This document shows, piece after piece, positions 32,588 through 41,443 of a stretch of DNA of 64,000 nt. The notes under the pieces are model-generated. The model did no database searches. It saw nothing but the letters and a program-made list of their open reading frames with translations, and had not been told where the DNA came from. Origin of the DNA: Hippea jasoniae (GTDB lineage Bacteria; Campylobacterota_A; Desulfurellia; Desulfurellales; Hippeaceae). The translations under genes and the position numbers were made by a program. Positions within the stretch are counted from its first letter, which is position 1. Every line of letters begins with the position of its first letter. The stretch lies in assembly GCF_000744435.1 (NCBI RefSeq), contig NZ_JQLX01000012.1:124001-188000 (forward strand), read 5' to 3'.

Positions 32588-32950
32588 ATGAAGGAAGAAT
32601 TAATCAACAGAACGCTGCAGGAGCTTGTAAATTCAAGCCAGCATATCGAGGGAGCAGCACTTGTCACATCGGATGGTTTGATGATTTCAAGCTACTTACC
32701 AAGTGAGATGGATGAAGATAGGGTTTCTGCAATGTCGGCCGCACTGCTTTCTTTATCTGAAAGGGCTGTAGAGGAACTGGAAAAGGGAATCCCACAGCAG
32801 GTTACCATAAAAGGTGATAAAGGCTACATTGTTATTACATCAGCAGGTGAAGAGGCTGTTTTAATGGTTATGGCCGAAGAAAAGGTAAAGCTTGGACTTT
32901 TATACATGGAGATAAAATCTGCAGCAGATAAGATAAAAAAGGCTTTCTAA
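32588..32950 (+). CDS. Roadblock/LC7 domain protein
   Basis: A 120-residue single-domain protein of the Roadblock/LC7 (MglB-like) superfamily, which bind or regulate small Ras-like GTPases and control polarity or motility in bacteria. Recognisable are HIEGAALVTSDGLMISSYLP and the helical end with KVKLGLLYMEIKSAADKI. The longer open frame from 32573 is rejected because GGAGG lies directly upstream of the ATG at 32588. No MglA-type GTPase is in the window. It follows the sensor-like gene and precedes an EamA transporter by 7 bases. Confidence 0.88.
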   Translation: MKEELINRTLQELVNSSQHIEGAALVTSDGLMISSYLPSEMDEDRVSAMSAALLSLSERAVEELEKGIPQQVTIKGDKGYIVITSAGEEAVLMVMAEEKVKLGLLYMEIKSAADKIKKAF

Positions 32951-32957
32951 TGCTTTA

Positions 32958-33827
32958 ATGAAAAATAACCATGTATATTTTTTAGTAGTTTTAGCCTGCT
33001 TCTTCTGGGGAGTAGGCTTTCCTATTGCAAAGGTAGGGGTGGAGGTTATCCACCCTTTTAGTTTTGCCTTTATTAGATTTAGTCTGGTTTTTGTTCTGTT
33101 TGTTTTTTTATTTAAACTTTCGCCTTTCAATCTTTTATTAAAGCTAAAAGATAATTTTACAATACTGTTTTTGATGGCTTTAACAGGTATATTTCTATAT
33201 GGAGTTTTCTTTTTATTTGCCGTCAGGTTTGCCAAAGCAAGTGATGTTTCGCTTGTTTCTGGCTTTAATCCTGCAATAACAGCCCTGATTGCAGCGATCT
33301 TTTTAAAAGAAAAGGTAAATTTAGTTATGATTGCAGGCATTATTCTGTCTTTTATTGGCGTATCGTTTATTGTGCTAAAGGGTAACTTTTCTGTTTTAGA
33401 TTTCAATATCGGCAGTCTTTTGATGCTTGTTGCCACAACGATGTGGGCTATCTACTCTGTTTTGACAAAAAAAGCTTTGGTTAGAATGAATCTATTTGAA
33501 ACAGTAAGTCTTGTTTCATTGATTGGTGCTGTATTATTTTTGCCTGTAGCTATAATTTTTGGAGATTTGAAAAACTTTATCCACTATCCGCTTAAAGGCT
33601 GGTTGAGTATTCTTTATATGGCTGTATTTTCAACAGTTTTTGCCTTTAGTGCCTGGTATAAATCGATTGAGGTTATAGGTGCATCAAGGTCAAGTGTTTT
33701 TGTAAATCTTGTGCCTGTATTTGGTGTTTTGACAAGCGTTTTATTTTTTAATGAAAGTTTTGGTTTGTATGAATTTATTGGTGGTATTCTGGTAATTGGT
33801 GGTGTCATACTCACAAACAAAAGGTAG
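32958..33827 (+). CDS. EamA/DMT-family transporter
   Basis: A 289-residue inner-membrane protein with ten predicted helices in two EamA repeats (first half from VYFLVVLACFFWGVGFPIAKVG; second from SLLMLVATTMWAIYSVLTKKAL). This is the drug/metabolite-transporter fold. The substrate cannot be read from sequence; family members move amino acids, nucleotides or drugs. It overlaps mlaE by about 32 bases, so the two may be transcribed together, although there is no functional reason to tie them. Confidence 0.9.
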   Translation: MKNNHVYFLVVLACFFWGVGFPIAKVGVEVIHPFSFAFIRFSLVFVLFVFLFKLSPFNLLLKLKDNFTILFLMALTGIFLYGVFFLFAVRFAKASDVSLVSGFNPAITALIAAIFLKEKVNLVMIAGIILSFIGVSFIVLKGNFSVLDFNIGSLLMLVATTMWAIYSVLTKKALVRMNLFETVSLVSLIGAVLFLPVAIIFGDLKNFIHYPLKGWLSILYMAVFSTVFAFSAWYKSIEVIGASRSSVFVNLVPVFGVLTSVLFFNESFGLYEFIGGILVIGGVILTNKR

Positions 33828-34890
33828 AATTTTAATAGAAACAGATGGCGATAAGTTGATTCTAAAAGGAACGCTAAACTTCGAAACACTGCATGAACTT
33901 GAAAAATTAACAAAACAAAAAAGATTCAATGTAGTTGATATAACACAAGCAGAAAGCCTCGATTCGTCGTTTGCCGTTTATTTAATAAAGCACTTTCCCA
34001 AAATTATCAAAAATCACAAACAGGAAGACCTTTTTGAACTTGTTAAAAACTATATCGATTTTAAAAAAACAGAAAAAAGTAAAGTCAATTTTGTTGTAGC
34101 ATTTTTCAACGAGTTAGGTTTGGCTGTTGTGGAAAGATTAAAGGAATTTTATGCCTTTCTGTCTTTTTTGGGCATAGTAGTATTGAATATAATCGATGTA
34201 TTGACCCATCCAAAAAGGATTCGCATTAAATCGATTGTTGCAGATATTGAGCTTATGGGGCTAAAAGCTGTTGCAATTTTGACCACAATCTCTTTTTTGA
34301 TCGGTGCCGTTATAGCCTATCACGGTTCTATAAAACTAAAACAGTTTGGTGCAAATATATTTGTTGTGGATATAGTGACGATTTCGGTGTTTAGAGAGCT
34401 TGGTCCACTACTTGTTGCGATTCTTCTTGCAGGGCGCTCTGCCAGTTCCTATACAGCTCAGATTGCCATAATGAAGGTGACAGAGGAGATAGATGTTATC
34501 AAAACAATGGGTATTGAACCTTTCGATGTATTGGTTTTTCCCAAGGTTGTTTCACTGCTAATCAGTGTGCCTTTATTGATTGTTCTTGCAGATGTTGTGG
34601 GTGTGTTTGGCGGAATGGTTGTAGCTGATATTTCGCTTGGTGTATCGCCTCACGATTTTATGTTGCGTCTTCATCAGGCTATAGGTCTGCATACATTCTT
34701 TTCAGGTATTTTAAAAGCGCCAGCCTTTGCGATTCTTATTGCAGCCATTGGCTCATTTAAGGGCTTTACCACTCAAAGGAATGTTGAAAGTATAGGCAAA
34801 AACATTACAATTAGCGTGGTCGATAGTATCTTTGCCGTTATTATAGCTGATGCAATATTTTCGGTGTTGTTTAGATGGATGGGAATTTAA
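33796..34890 (+). CDS. mlaE: MlaE-type lipid ABC permease with fused N-terminal STAS domain
   Basis: Membrane subunit of an MCE-type phospholipid transporter between inner and outer membranes. The 364 residues start with a STAS-like domain (about 1-95: ILIETDGDKLILKGTLNFETL, DSSFAVYLIKH). The MlaE permease (about 110-364) follows, with FRELGPLLVAILLAGRSASSYTAQI and EIDVIKTMGIEPFDVLV, the family hallmarks. In E. coli the STAS protein MlaB is separate; here it is fused. The start is TTG 33796 (GTG 33802 is a second option); it overlaps the EamA end. mlaF, mlaD and a lipoprotein gene follow with overlaps, making one operon. Confidence 0.93.
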   Translation: MVVSYSQTKGRILIETDGDKLILKGTLNFETLHELEKLTKQKRFNVVDITQAESLDSSFAVYLIKHFPKIIKNHKQEDLFELVKNYIDFKKTEKSKVNFVVAFFNELGLAVVERLKEFYAFLSFLGIVVLNIIDVLTHPKRIRIKSIVADIELMGLKAVAILTTISFLIGAVIAYHGSIKLKQFGANIFVVDIVTISVFRELGPLLVAILLAGRSASSYTAQIAIMKVTEEIDVIKTMGIEPFDVLVFPKVVSLLISVPLLIVLADVVGVFGGMVVADISLGVSPHDFMLRLHQAIGLHTFFSGILKAPAFAILIAAIGSFKGFTTQRNVESIGKNITISVVDSIFAVIIADAIFSVLFRWMGI

Positions 34891-35636
34891 TAGAGGTAAG
34901 AAATTTAAGGGTTTCGTTTAGAGATAGGGTTGTGCTTGATGGGGTAAATATTACTGTTAAAAAAGGTGAAATATACACGATTCTGGGAAAAAGTGGCTCT
35001 GGCAAAACAACCCTCATGCGCTCGATTTTGCTTCTTAATAGTTTTGATGGCACAATAAAGGTAAACGGAATAGACTTGAAAAGTGTATCAGATGAAATAA
35101 GAAAAGCTGTGTTGAGGTCATACGGTGTAATGTTTCAGGCTGCAAGTTTATTCACATCGTTGACTGTAGGAGAAAACATTGCAGTGCCGCTAAAAGAAAA
35201 TGCTTCCTTAGATAAAGATACAGTTGATGATATTGTGCGATTTAAATTGAGGCTTGTTGGTCTTGATGATTTTGTATTTGATTTATATCCTTCCCAGCTG
35301 TCAGGCGGCATGAGAAAAAAGGCTGCTCTTGCAAGGGCTTTAGTTTTAGACCCCGATATTATCTTTCTTGATGAGCCAACAAGCGGTCTTGATCCTGTAA
35401 GTGCAGATGATTTTGATAACACAATAAAAAAGCTCAATGAGACGATGGGCATCACGGTTGTAATGATAACGCACGATCTTGCAACATTTTTTGGTATAAC
35501 AGACAGGGCATGTCTGATTAAAGATAAAAAGATTTTGGCCGAGGGTGAGCCTGAAGATATTTTAAAGGTTGAGGATAAATGGCTAAAAGAACTGTTTTTT
35601 GGCTATAGAGGAAGGAGATTTTTAAATGGAGCCTAA
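34875..35636 (+). CDS. mlaF: MlaF-type ABC transporter ATPase
   Basis: ATP-binding subunit of the MCE lipid transporter. The 253 residues carry Walker A GKSGSGKTT (about 35-43), the Q-loop, the ABC signature LSGGMRKKAALARAL, Walker B IIFLDEPTSGLD and the switch His. It overlaps mlaE by 16 bases and mlaD by 11. Confidence 0.94.
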   Translation: MDGNLIEVRNLRVSFRDRVVLDGVNITVKKGEIYTILGKSGSGKTTLMRSILLLNSFDGTIKVNGIDLKSVSDEIRKAVLRSYGVMFQAASLFTSLTVGENIAVPLKENASLDKDTVDDIVRFKLRLVGLDDFVFDLYPSQLSGGMRKKAALARALVLDPDIIFLDEPTSGLDPVSADDFDNTIKKLNETMGITVVMITHDLATFFGITDRACLIKDKKILAEGEPEDILKVEDKWLKELFFGYRGRRFLNGA

Positions 35637-36438
35637 GGCAAGGTATGTGCTTGTTGGCATATTTGTAATTTTGTTTTCAATTGCTGGTGTTGTAATTGTT
35701 TTGTGGTTTTTAGGACCAAAGGAAAAAAACTTAAAGGCAAAATATGTTATACCCACGCCTTATTCTGTTGCTGGTTTACATGTAGACTCACCTGTTAAAT
35801 ACAACGGCCTTGATGTGGGAAGGGTTTCAAAAATTGAAATTTACAGACAAAATCCTCGCTATATTCTGATTTATATAGAGCTAAGCAGAAAATTGGGTAG
35901 CGTTGACGATATAGAGGCAAAAATATCTTCAAACGGTTTAACCGGCATCGCCTATGTCAACTTATTCTATAAAAAACACAAAATCAAGAATAGATTAAAC
36001 GGTTTAAAATATCCACAGATCGATGCTGCTCCTTCAACAATACAATCGATAACACAACAACTGCCGCCTTTGATAAACTCATTAAAAGTTGCAGTTGATA
36101 AGATTAATCAATTGCTAAACAATAAAACGATTAAGGATGTTCATTCATCTATCTTTAGGCTCAATAAACTGCTTGAGAATTTAAACGGCGATGCAGTAGA
36201 GCTTGCCAAACTATTAAAAAGCAGCAGAGATGTTATGCCACAGCTTAAGGTTACTTTAAAAAAGATAGACAACCTTTCGGCCAGATCAAACAGGATGTTG
36301 AATAAGATCAACAGTGATGAACTCCCTGCAGTTTATGATTTAATTCAATCTTTAAAGATTACGAATCAACATCTCAGAGGCTTAATTGATGAAATTAACC
36401 ACAATCCTCAAATATTAATAAGGGGAAGGAGTCAGTGA
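35626..36438 (+). CDS. mlaD: MlaD-type MCE-domain lipid-binding protein
   Basis: A 270-residue protein with one N-terminal transmembrane helix (about 7-29). An MCE domain follows (about 35-120: VAGLHVDSPVKYNGLDVGRVSKI, ISSNGLTGIAYVNL), then a long helical tail (about 145-265). The domain forms a hexameric ring that binds lipids in the periplasm. A good AGGAGA ribosome site is present. Overlaps mlaF by 11 bases. Confidence 0.93.
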   Translation: MEPKARYVLVGIFVILFSIAGVVIVLWFLGPKEKNLKAKYVIPTPYSVAGLHVDSPVKYNGLDVGRVSKIEIYRQNPRYILIYIELSRKLGSVDDIEAKISSNGLTGIAYVNLFYKKHKIKNRLNGLKYPQIDAAPSTIQSITQQLPPLINSLKVAVDKINQLLNNKTIKDVHSSIFRLNKLLENLNGDAVELAKLLKSSRDVMPQLKVTLKKIDNLSARSNRMLNKINSDELPAVYDLIQSLKITNQHLRGLIDEINHNPQILIRGRSQ

Positions 36439-37004
36439 TGAAAAAAATTTGCATAATACTGGCTGCTTTTATTGTTGCAGGGTGCTCTTTTGCACCGCTA
36501 AAGCAGCCCACACTCTATTCAATATCACCACCCATAAAGCCATCCCAAGAGATAAAAAAACCATCAACTGTTTATATTTCTCTTGCAGGTTGCCCTGCCC
36601 CGTTTGACAGCTATTTTATCTATTACAAAAATTCGCCCTTTAGTTTTAAACCATTCAAAGATGCCCGCTGGATCGATTTACCATGCAACATGCTGAAAAA
36701 CACCTTTTATAAAGCGTTAGCAAAAAACGGATTTAAACCTGCCCTACCCTCGGAGGCTTTTTGCAGGATTTCCTTTAATGTATATGATTTTGAGCTTGTT
36801 TTTATAAAAAAAAGCTATACTGCAAAAATCGATGTAGATTTTCTTATAAATTGCGGCAGAAACAGCTATGAATTTGAATTTTTAAAAAGCTTAAAATTAA
36901 AAGATAACTCAACCTATTCTTCTGTTAAAGCATTAAATAAGCTTACAATGTTGGCAGCTAAAAGTCTTGTTGGAAAAATAAAAAGGGGCAAAAGCCCCCG
37001 CTAA
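36438..37004 (+). CDS. ABC-type transport auxiliary lipoprotein (PqiC-like)
   Basis: A 188-residue lipoprotein with lipobox VAGC (Cys16), of the ABC-trans_aux/PqiC type found at the end of MCE operons and probably located at the outer membrane. The body starts APLKQPTLYSISPP, the usual TLYSI motif of the family. The start is ATG at 36438 (AAGGAG 6 bases upstream), sharing one base with the mlaD stop. The C-terminal end carries a hairpin that terminates the convergent chemoreceptor gene. Confidence 0.82.
   Translation: MKKICIILAAFIVAGCSFAPLKQPTLYSISPPIKPSQEIKKPSTVYISLAGCPAPFDSYFIYYKNSPFSFKPFKDARWIDLPCNMLKNTFYKALAKNGFKPALPSEAFCRISFNVYDFELVFIKKSYTAKIDVDFLINCGRNSYEFEFLKSLKLKDNSTYSSVKALNKLTMLAAKSLVGKIKRGKSPR
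36985..36998 (-). terminator. Rho-independent terminator of the chemoreceptor gene
   Basis: GGGGC-AAAA-GCCCC hairpin inside the last codons of the lipoprotein gene. On the minus strand it is followed by TTTTTATTTTT, a clear terminator for the gene ending at 37006. It also falls at the end of the plus-strand mla operon, where no T-run follows. Confidence 0.75.
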
Positions 37005-37005
37005 T

Positions 37006-38676
37006 TTACACTTTGAAACGAGATACCATCGATGTGAGCTGTTCAGATGATGTTTTTAGCTGCTCGGCAAGAGATGCGATCTGCTCTGTAACTTTTGAAT
37101 TATCCTCTGCAGCCTGCCTGATTTCATCAGCCTGAGAGTTGATTTCTGCAACAGTGGATGAAAGCTCCTGCGTTGCTGCAGATGTTGAGTTTATCTCCTC
37201 GATAGTTTTGTTGATCTGCTCAACCATTGCTTTAATGTTATTTTCATCCTCAACTGCTTTTTCGGCTTCTTTCAAGATGCCATCCTCTGTTTTTTTGGTC
37301 ATCTCAATCGATTTTTCAGCATCGGCCTGCATCTTAATTATCATTGATTTGATTTCTTCTGTTGCCCGCTGCGTTTTCTCTGCAAGCTTTCTTACCTCAT
37401 CTGCCACAACAGCAAAGCCTCGTCCTGCCTCACCAGCACGGGCAGCCTCAATTGCTGCATTCAATGCAAGAAGGTTGGTTTGATCGGCAATCTCATTTAT
37501 CACATTAACAATTTGACCTATCTGCTTTGATGATTCACCCACTGTATTAATCTGTGTCATTGCTTTTCTGACAAGGTCTGCGTTATAGTTCATTCGTTTA
37601 ACTCGTTCTTCAATGTCCTTAAGCATCCTCTGGTTGATTTCGCTAACTGTTTCAGCCTGCATATTGATGCCTTCTGTGGATTGTGCAACATTATGCACAG
37701 CCTCATTCATATCGTTAATTGCCTGCACCATCTCCTCAAGGTTTCTTGTAGTTTCTTCAACGGTTGAAGACATCTCTATAGCCTGGGCTGCTGTAGTTTC
37801 TGACTTACTCATAACATCGTTTGCTGATTTTCTGATGTCTCTAACAAGCGTTTGCAAGCTCTCAAGAAAGCTATTGAATTTATTGGCTAAATTCTCAAAT
37901 TCGTCGTTTGTATCAAGCTTGATTCTACGCGTTAGATCACCTTCGCCTTTAGCAAGCTCATCCAACTCATTCGCCATCAGGTTGATTGGTTTAACCAACT
38001 TGTTTGCCAATGCCATACCCACAAATACCACTATAATTAGAGCAACGAGTACAACAATAATTGAAATAGTGAATGATGAAACCATCTCAGATTTTATTTT
38101 TGCAGCTTGAATAGAGGCAGCTTTATTGATCTCATCAAGATATACACCACTGCCAATTATCCATTTGAGTTTGGGTATGGTCATTATATATGAAATTTTT
38201 GGTGCAATACCACCACCTGGTTTTTTCCACCAGTAAAAAACATAACCTGCACCTTTTGTTTTTGATATTTTAATCATATCCTGAAACAGATAATGCCCCT
38301 TTTTATCCTTTAGACCAAGAACATCCTGACCATTCAGGCTGGGTTTTGGTGGATCAAGTATCATTTTTCCGTTTTGATCGATAACAAAGAAGTAGTTGCC
38401 GTTATCGTATCTGATTCTTTTTAGATCATCAAATATGGCCAACTTCACATCTTCTAAACTTGCCCCATTTTGGATCATTTTTATGTAGTTTGAGGCTACC
38501 GTTTCCACTAAGTTTTTAATCTTCTGTTTTTCTACCTTCAACAGCAGTGAATAGGTGTGGTTTTCTCTAACTTTGAGCTGATCAATATTCCACCATATAG
38601 CATAGGCTCCAAAAATAATAAGGAAAATAATAACAGAACCAATGCCGTATAAAACAAGTTTTGTTTTAAAACCCAT
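37006..38676 (-). CDS. Methyl-accepting chemotaxis protein with single-Cache ligand domain
   Basis: Transmembrane chemoreceptor of 556 residues. TM1 about 8-28; a periplasmic sCache-type domain (about 35-195, [46 protein letters not shown]); TM2 about 198-222; HAMP about 222-275; and the methyl-accepting signalling domain with its hairpin tip ([42 protein letters not shown]). No CheR-binding pentapeptide is seen at the end. The ligand is unknown. It is preceded by the cysteine desulfidase (12-base gap) and an iron-transport gene, hinting at a shared sulfur/metal theme. Confidence 0.94.
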   Translation of the reverse strand: MGFKTKLVLYGIGSVIIFLIIFGAYAIWWNIDQLKVRENHTYSLLLKVEKQKIKNLVETVASNYIKMIQNGASLEDVKLAIFDDLKRIRYDNGNYFFVIDQNGKMILDPPKPSLNGQDVLGLKDKKGHYLFQDMIKISKTKGAGYVFYWWKKPGGGIAPKISYIMTIPKLKWIIGSGVYLDEINKAASIQAAKIKSEMVSSFTISIIVVLVALIIVVFVGMALANKLVKPINLMANELDELAKGEGDLTRRIKLDTNDEFENLANKFNSFLESLQTLVRDIRKSANDVMSKSETTAAQAIEMSSTVEETTRNLEEMVQAINDMNEAVHNVAQSTEGINMQAETVSEINQRMLKDIEERVKRMNYNADLVRKAMTQINTVGESSKQIGQIVNVINEIADQTNLLALNAAIEAARAGEAGRGFAVVADEVRKLAEKTQRATEEIKSMIIKMQADAEKSIEMTKKTEDGILKEAEKAVEDENNIKAMVEQINKTIEEINSTSAATQELSSTVAEINSQADEIRQAAEDNSKVTEQIASLAEQLKTSSEQLTSMVSRFKV

Positions 38677-38688
38677 ACCAATCCTCCT

Positions 38689-39879
38689 TTAAAACTTTTT
38701 TTGCAGTATGTCTATTGTTTCTCTGTCAAACAGTTTAAAATACGCATCGTATTGAGCAAAATTTGACAATGTGTCTTCAAAACTCTCACCCAAAAAACCA
38801 TCTGTTGGTTCAATTTTTATGTTTGATAATGCAAAGTTGATTGCATTAAACGCCTCAGTTTGAGCCAGTATTGCCTTTGCAGCGCATCCTTTTTTGGCAC
38901 CATCGCAAAAAACGCCATAACTTCCCTCAGCGTATATCTTGAAAGCATCAAAAAATCTATCAAATCTATTTTGCAAATATAACACAGCTCCAAGCACACC
39001 AACGCCTGCTGCATGGATCGTTCCACAAGTGGAGGAAACAAAACCAAATTTTGCCGTAATAAGCGATGTTATAAGACATGATAAAATCACAGCCTTTGTT
39101 GTCTGTTCATTATCGGCGTTTATTTGTTTTGCAAAATTTACCGCAGGAATAATTGCCGTAAGGCCTTTGTTTCCACTACCTGCACAGCTTGCCACCTCTA
39201 TATTATCACCTCCCATTCTGGCATACACCGCACCAAACACCAGAGAATTCTCATCTTTGGTATACCGCTTTGCAAACTCCGCTGCTTTTATATTTGTGTC
39301 TATAGCTTTTTTAACTTTTTTTCTAACCCCCTCAATACTATAAAGCTCATCAACGATCTTCAGCCACTCTTTGGGTTTATATAGCTTTTTTTCAAACTCA
39401 ATCTCCTCAATTTTTTCGTTCTCTTTTTTTATTATGTATTCGGAGTTCTTTTTTAGAGCAGTGATGCCTGTGTGGGTTTTTTTGGTTATAACCTCAACCG
39501 CATCTCCTTTTTTATTTTTTGCCGTTGTATGGATGTATAGGTATTTTTTGTCTGAGATTTTTATATCTACCTTTAGATGACAGCTGTTAAATTTCTCTCT
39601 TATTTCATTATTTAATCCCTTGAATATCTCCAATTTTAAATCAGGGTTTGCGATCAAAAAACCAAAAATTGCAGCGTTTTTTGTGCCATGCAGACCGTTT
39701 GAATTTGGAATACCAACAGCAAATGCGTTTTTGAAAGTCATCTTATCGATTTCTATTTTTAAAGTTGTAGCATCGGGTAGGTATTTGCCCACAAAAGATG
39801 TATTGTATGCGATGGCTGAGGGCTCCGTACATCCTAAAGAAAACTCAATCATAGAAAGAAACTTTTCTTTTAACTCCAT
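38689..39879 (-). CDS. L-cysteine desulfidase, UPF0597/CyuA family
   Basis: Breaks down L-cysteine to pyruvate, ammonia and sulfide; related to the iron-sulfur L-serine dehydratase alpha subunit. The 396 residues show the family signature EFSLGCTEPSAIAYN near the start, the middle AGSGNKGLTAIIPAVNFAK, STCGTIHAAGVG and CDGAKKGCAAK. The Cys of GCTEP, STCG and GAKKGC fit the three Cys ligands of the 4Fe-4S cluster. An AAGGAG ribosome site precedes the ATG. It lies downstream of a ferritin-like/VIT1 gene by 9 bases. Confidence 0.87.
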   Translation of the reverse strand: MELKEKFLSMIEFSLGCTEPSAIAYNTSFVGKYLPDATTLKIEIDKMTFKNAFAVGIPNSNGLHGTKNAAIFGFLIANPDLKLEIFKGLNNEIREKFNSCHLKVDIKISDKKYLYIHTTAKNKKGDAVEVITKKTHTGITALKKNSEYIIKKENEKIEEIEFEKKLYKPKEWLKIVDELYSIEGVRKKVKKAIDTNIKAAEFAKRYTKDENSLVFGAVYARMGGDNIEVASCAGSGNKGLTAIIPAVNFAKQINADNEQTTKAVILSCLITSLITAKFGFVSSTCGTIHAAGVGVLGAVLYLQNRFDRFFDAFKIYAEGSYGVFCDGAKKGCAAKAILAQTEAFNAINFALSNIKIEPTDGFLGESFEDTLSNFAQYDAYFKLFDRETIDILQKKF

Positions 39880-39888
39880 ATCTACTCC

Positions 39889-40737
39889 TTAAACATTTAT
39901 ATTCAATATTTTTCTTGCAAGATAACCTATGCCAAAGGAAATGATGCTAACGCTGAAACTTATAATAAACATCTCAAAGAAACTTTTCTTAAACGAAACC
40001 TCTTTAACAACACTAACAAAGAAGCTAAAAAATAATATTACAACAGTTGCATCAAAAAACATCAAAAGAAGTGCAAAGATTAACTTTTCAAAGATAAAAA
40101 ACGGAACCACAAGCATAATTACCGTTATAAAGTAAGCCACTGTTGTATAAAAAGCAGCCTTTAGTGGATGTTGTTGACCTTCTGATTTTTGCGAGAGATA
40201 TTCGCTTGAACCCATACTCAAAGCAGCAGAAATGCCTGTAACAACACCAACTACACCGATCAGGCGTGGGTTTTGCAGAGCAAGGGAAACACCAGCTAAG
40301 GCTCCTGTTAACTCAACAATTGCATCACTTATGCCAAGCACCATCGAGCTGATATACTCAATACGCTCCTCTTTTAACATTTCAACAAGCTGTTTTTCAT
40401 GATTTTCTTCATCTTTTATGATAGACTCTGCCTCTTTTACATCCTTAAGGATTGATGAGTAATTTTGTTGTGCTTTATCCTCACCTGCTTCCATCATTTT
40501 TATGCTGAAAACTATGCCAAAAATGTAGGCCATCAAAACATAGAAAAAAACTACGAGACTGTTGGGTTTAATCTCTTTTTTTGTGTATTTTTTTAAAATT
40601 TCATAGTGCTTTTTTTCATCCTCGGCTATCTGTCTTAAAATTTCAGCGTTTTTTGTTGAGACTCCTTTGAGACCTGAAAGCTTTAAGTAAATTGTATAGC
40701 CGTTTATTTCATCCTTTTGAAACCTCTCAAGTTCCAT
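39889..40737 (-). CDS. Membrane-bound ferritin-like/VIT1 iron transporter (MbfA-like)
   Basis: Probably an iron/manganese transporter. The 282 residues combine an N-terminal ferritin-like domain (about 1-140) having the diiron-type ExxH motifs EDEKKHYEIL and DEENHEKQLV, with a C-terminal VIT1/CCC1 transmembrane domain (about 140-282: GISDAIVELTGALAGVSLAL, GISAALSMGSSEYLSQKS). This is the MbfA-type fusion, for which iron export is known in alphaproteobacteria. The frame is open to 40788, but the GGAGGGGGG site before ATG 40737 fixes the start. It heads the run to the desulfidase and the chemoreceptor. Confidence 0.85.
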   Translation of the reverse strand: MELERFQKDEINGYTIYLKLSGLKGVSTKNAEILRQIAEDEKKHYEILKKYTKKEIKPNSLVVFFYVLMAYIFGIVFSIKMMEAGEDKAQQNYSSILKDVKEAESIIKDEENHEKQLVEMLKEERIEYISSMVLGISDAIVELTGALAGVSLALQNPRLIGVVGVVTGISAALSMGSSEYLSQKSEGQQHPLKAAFYTTVAYFITVIMLVVPFFIFEKLIFALLLMFFDATVVILFFSFFVSVVKEVSFKKSFFEMFIISFSVSIISFGIGYLARKILNINV

Positions 40738-40759
40738 CCCCCCTCCTTTAAACCTCAAA

Positions 40760-40788
40760 ATTATAGGATAGAGAGAGCTTGATTTCAA
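40760..40788 (-). promoter_or_regulatory. Sigma-70 promoter for the iron transporter/desulfidase/chemoreceptor run
   Basis: On the minus strand TTGAAA (plus-strand 40783-40788), a 17-base spacer and TATAAT (40760-40765), 22 bases before the ATG at 40737. Strong match by eye. Confidence 0.65.
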
Positions 40789-40932
40789 GGTTAAATATAT
40801 GGTAAATAAAGTTAATTAATGTTTATTTAAAGGGGGATATTTATAGAAACCATGGTTTTTATGTAAATCCAGTGCAAGCTGGTTGGTGATTTGACATTTA
40901 TTTGTAATTTTATCGATTTTATGGATCGTTTT

Positions 40933-40941
40933 TGGTATAAT
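40933..40941 (+). promoter_or_regulatory. Extended -10 promoter for the DUF123 gene
   Basis: TGGTATAAT (TGn plus TATAAT) about 43 bases before the GTG start at 40984; no convincing -35 box lies 17 bases upstream, so an extended -10 type is suggested. The 246-base region between the divergent starts (40738-40983) holds nothing else recognisable. Confidence 0.45.
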
Positions 40942-40983
40942 TTTAAATGAAATCTTAAAGAAAGAAGTTATATCGATGGGGCG

Positions 40984-41424
40984 GTGGATTTTAAAGTAGA
41001 ACAAGGATTGTTGAATAAAAAAGGCGCATATGCTTTAATATTAAAGCTTGATAGGAAAACAGTTATAGCAGTTGGTGCACTCGGCAGGGTTACATTTAAA
41101 GCAGGGTATTATGCCTATGTGGGTTCAGCTATGGCTGGCATAAAAAGGAGGATAAAAAGATATTTTAAACCCATTGAAAAGCCGCGCTGGCATATAGATT
41201 ATTTGCTAAAGCATGCAATTATTGTGGGGGTTGTTGTTTTTCCGTCAAACAGAAAAAGAGAGGATGTTATAGCAAGAAGGCTTGCAAGGCAGTTTGATTT
41301 TGTTGATAATTTTGGTGCAAGCGACTCAAAGCTTAAAAGCCATCTTTTTTATTCTGAACAATTTGAAAAACTAAGAGATGCTCTACTGAAAAGCTCAAAA
41401 AACGCTGTATTGATAGAGTTTTAA
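40984..41424 (+). CDS. DUF123 (GIY-YIG-like) family protein
   Basis: A 146-residue protein of the DUF123 family, found free-standing in archaea and thermophiles and fused to endonuclease III in some. It begins with the KKGAYALILKL strand and shows GYYAYVGSAMAGIKRRIKRYF, PRWHIDYLLKHA and a Gly/Cys-poor C-terminal part, which match the family's GIY-YIG-like nuclease fold. The start codon GTG 40984 is the best available. Function is not proven for the family; a nuclease role is inferred. Confidence 0.83.
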   Translation: MDFKVEQGLLNKKGAYALILKLDRKTVIAVGALGRVTFKAGYYAYVGSAMAGIKRRIKRYFKPIEKPRWHIDYLLKHAIIVGVVVFPSNRKREDVIARRLARQFDFVDNFGASDSKLKSHLFYSEQFEKLRDALLKSSKNAVLIEF

Positions 41425-41443
41425 ATTTACACAGGAGGCTCAC

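Noticed and set aside
40816-41004. Minus-strand open frame of 62 residues
   Set aside because: Lies in the divergent control region, has no ribosome site or recognisable domain, and overlaps the plus-strand DUF123 start.
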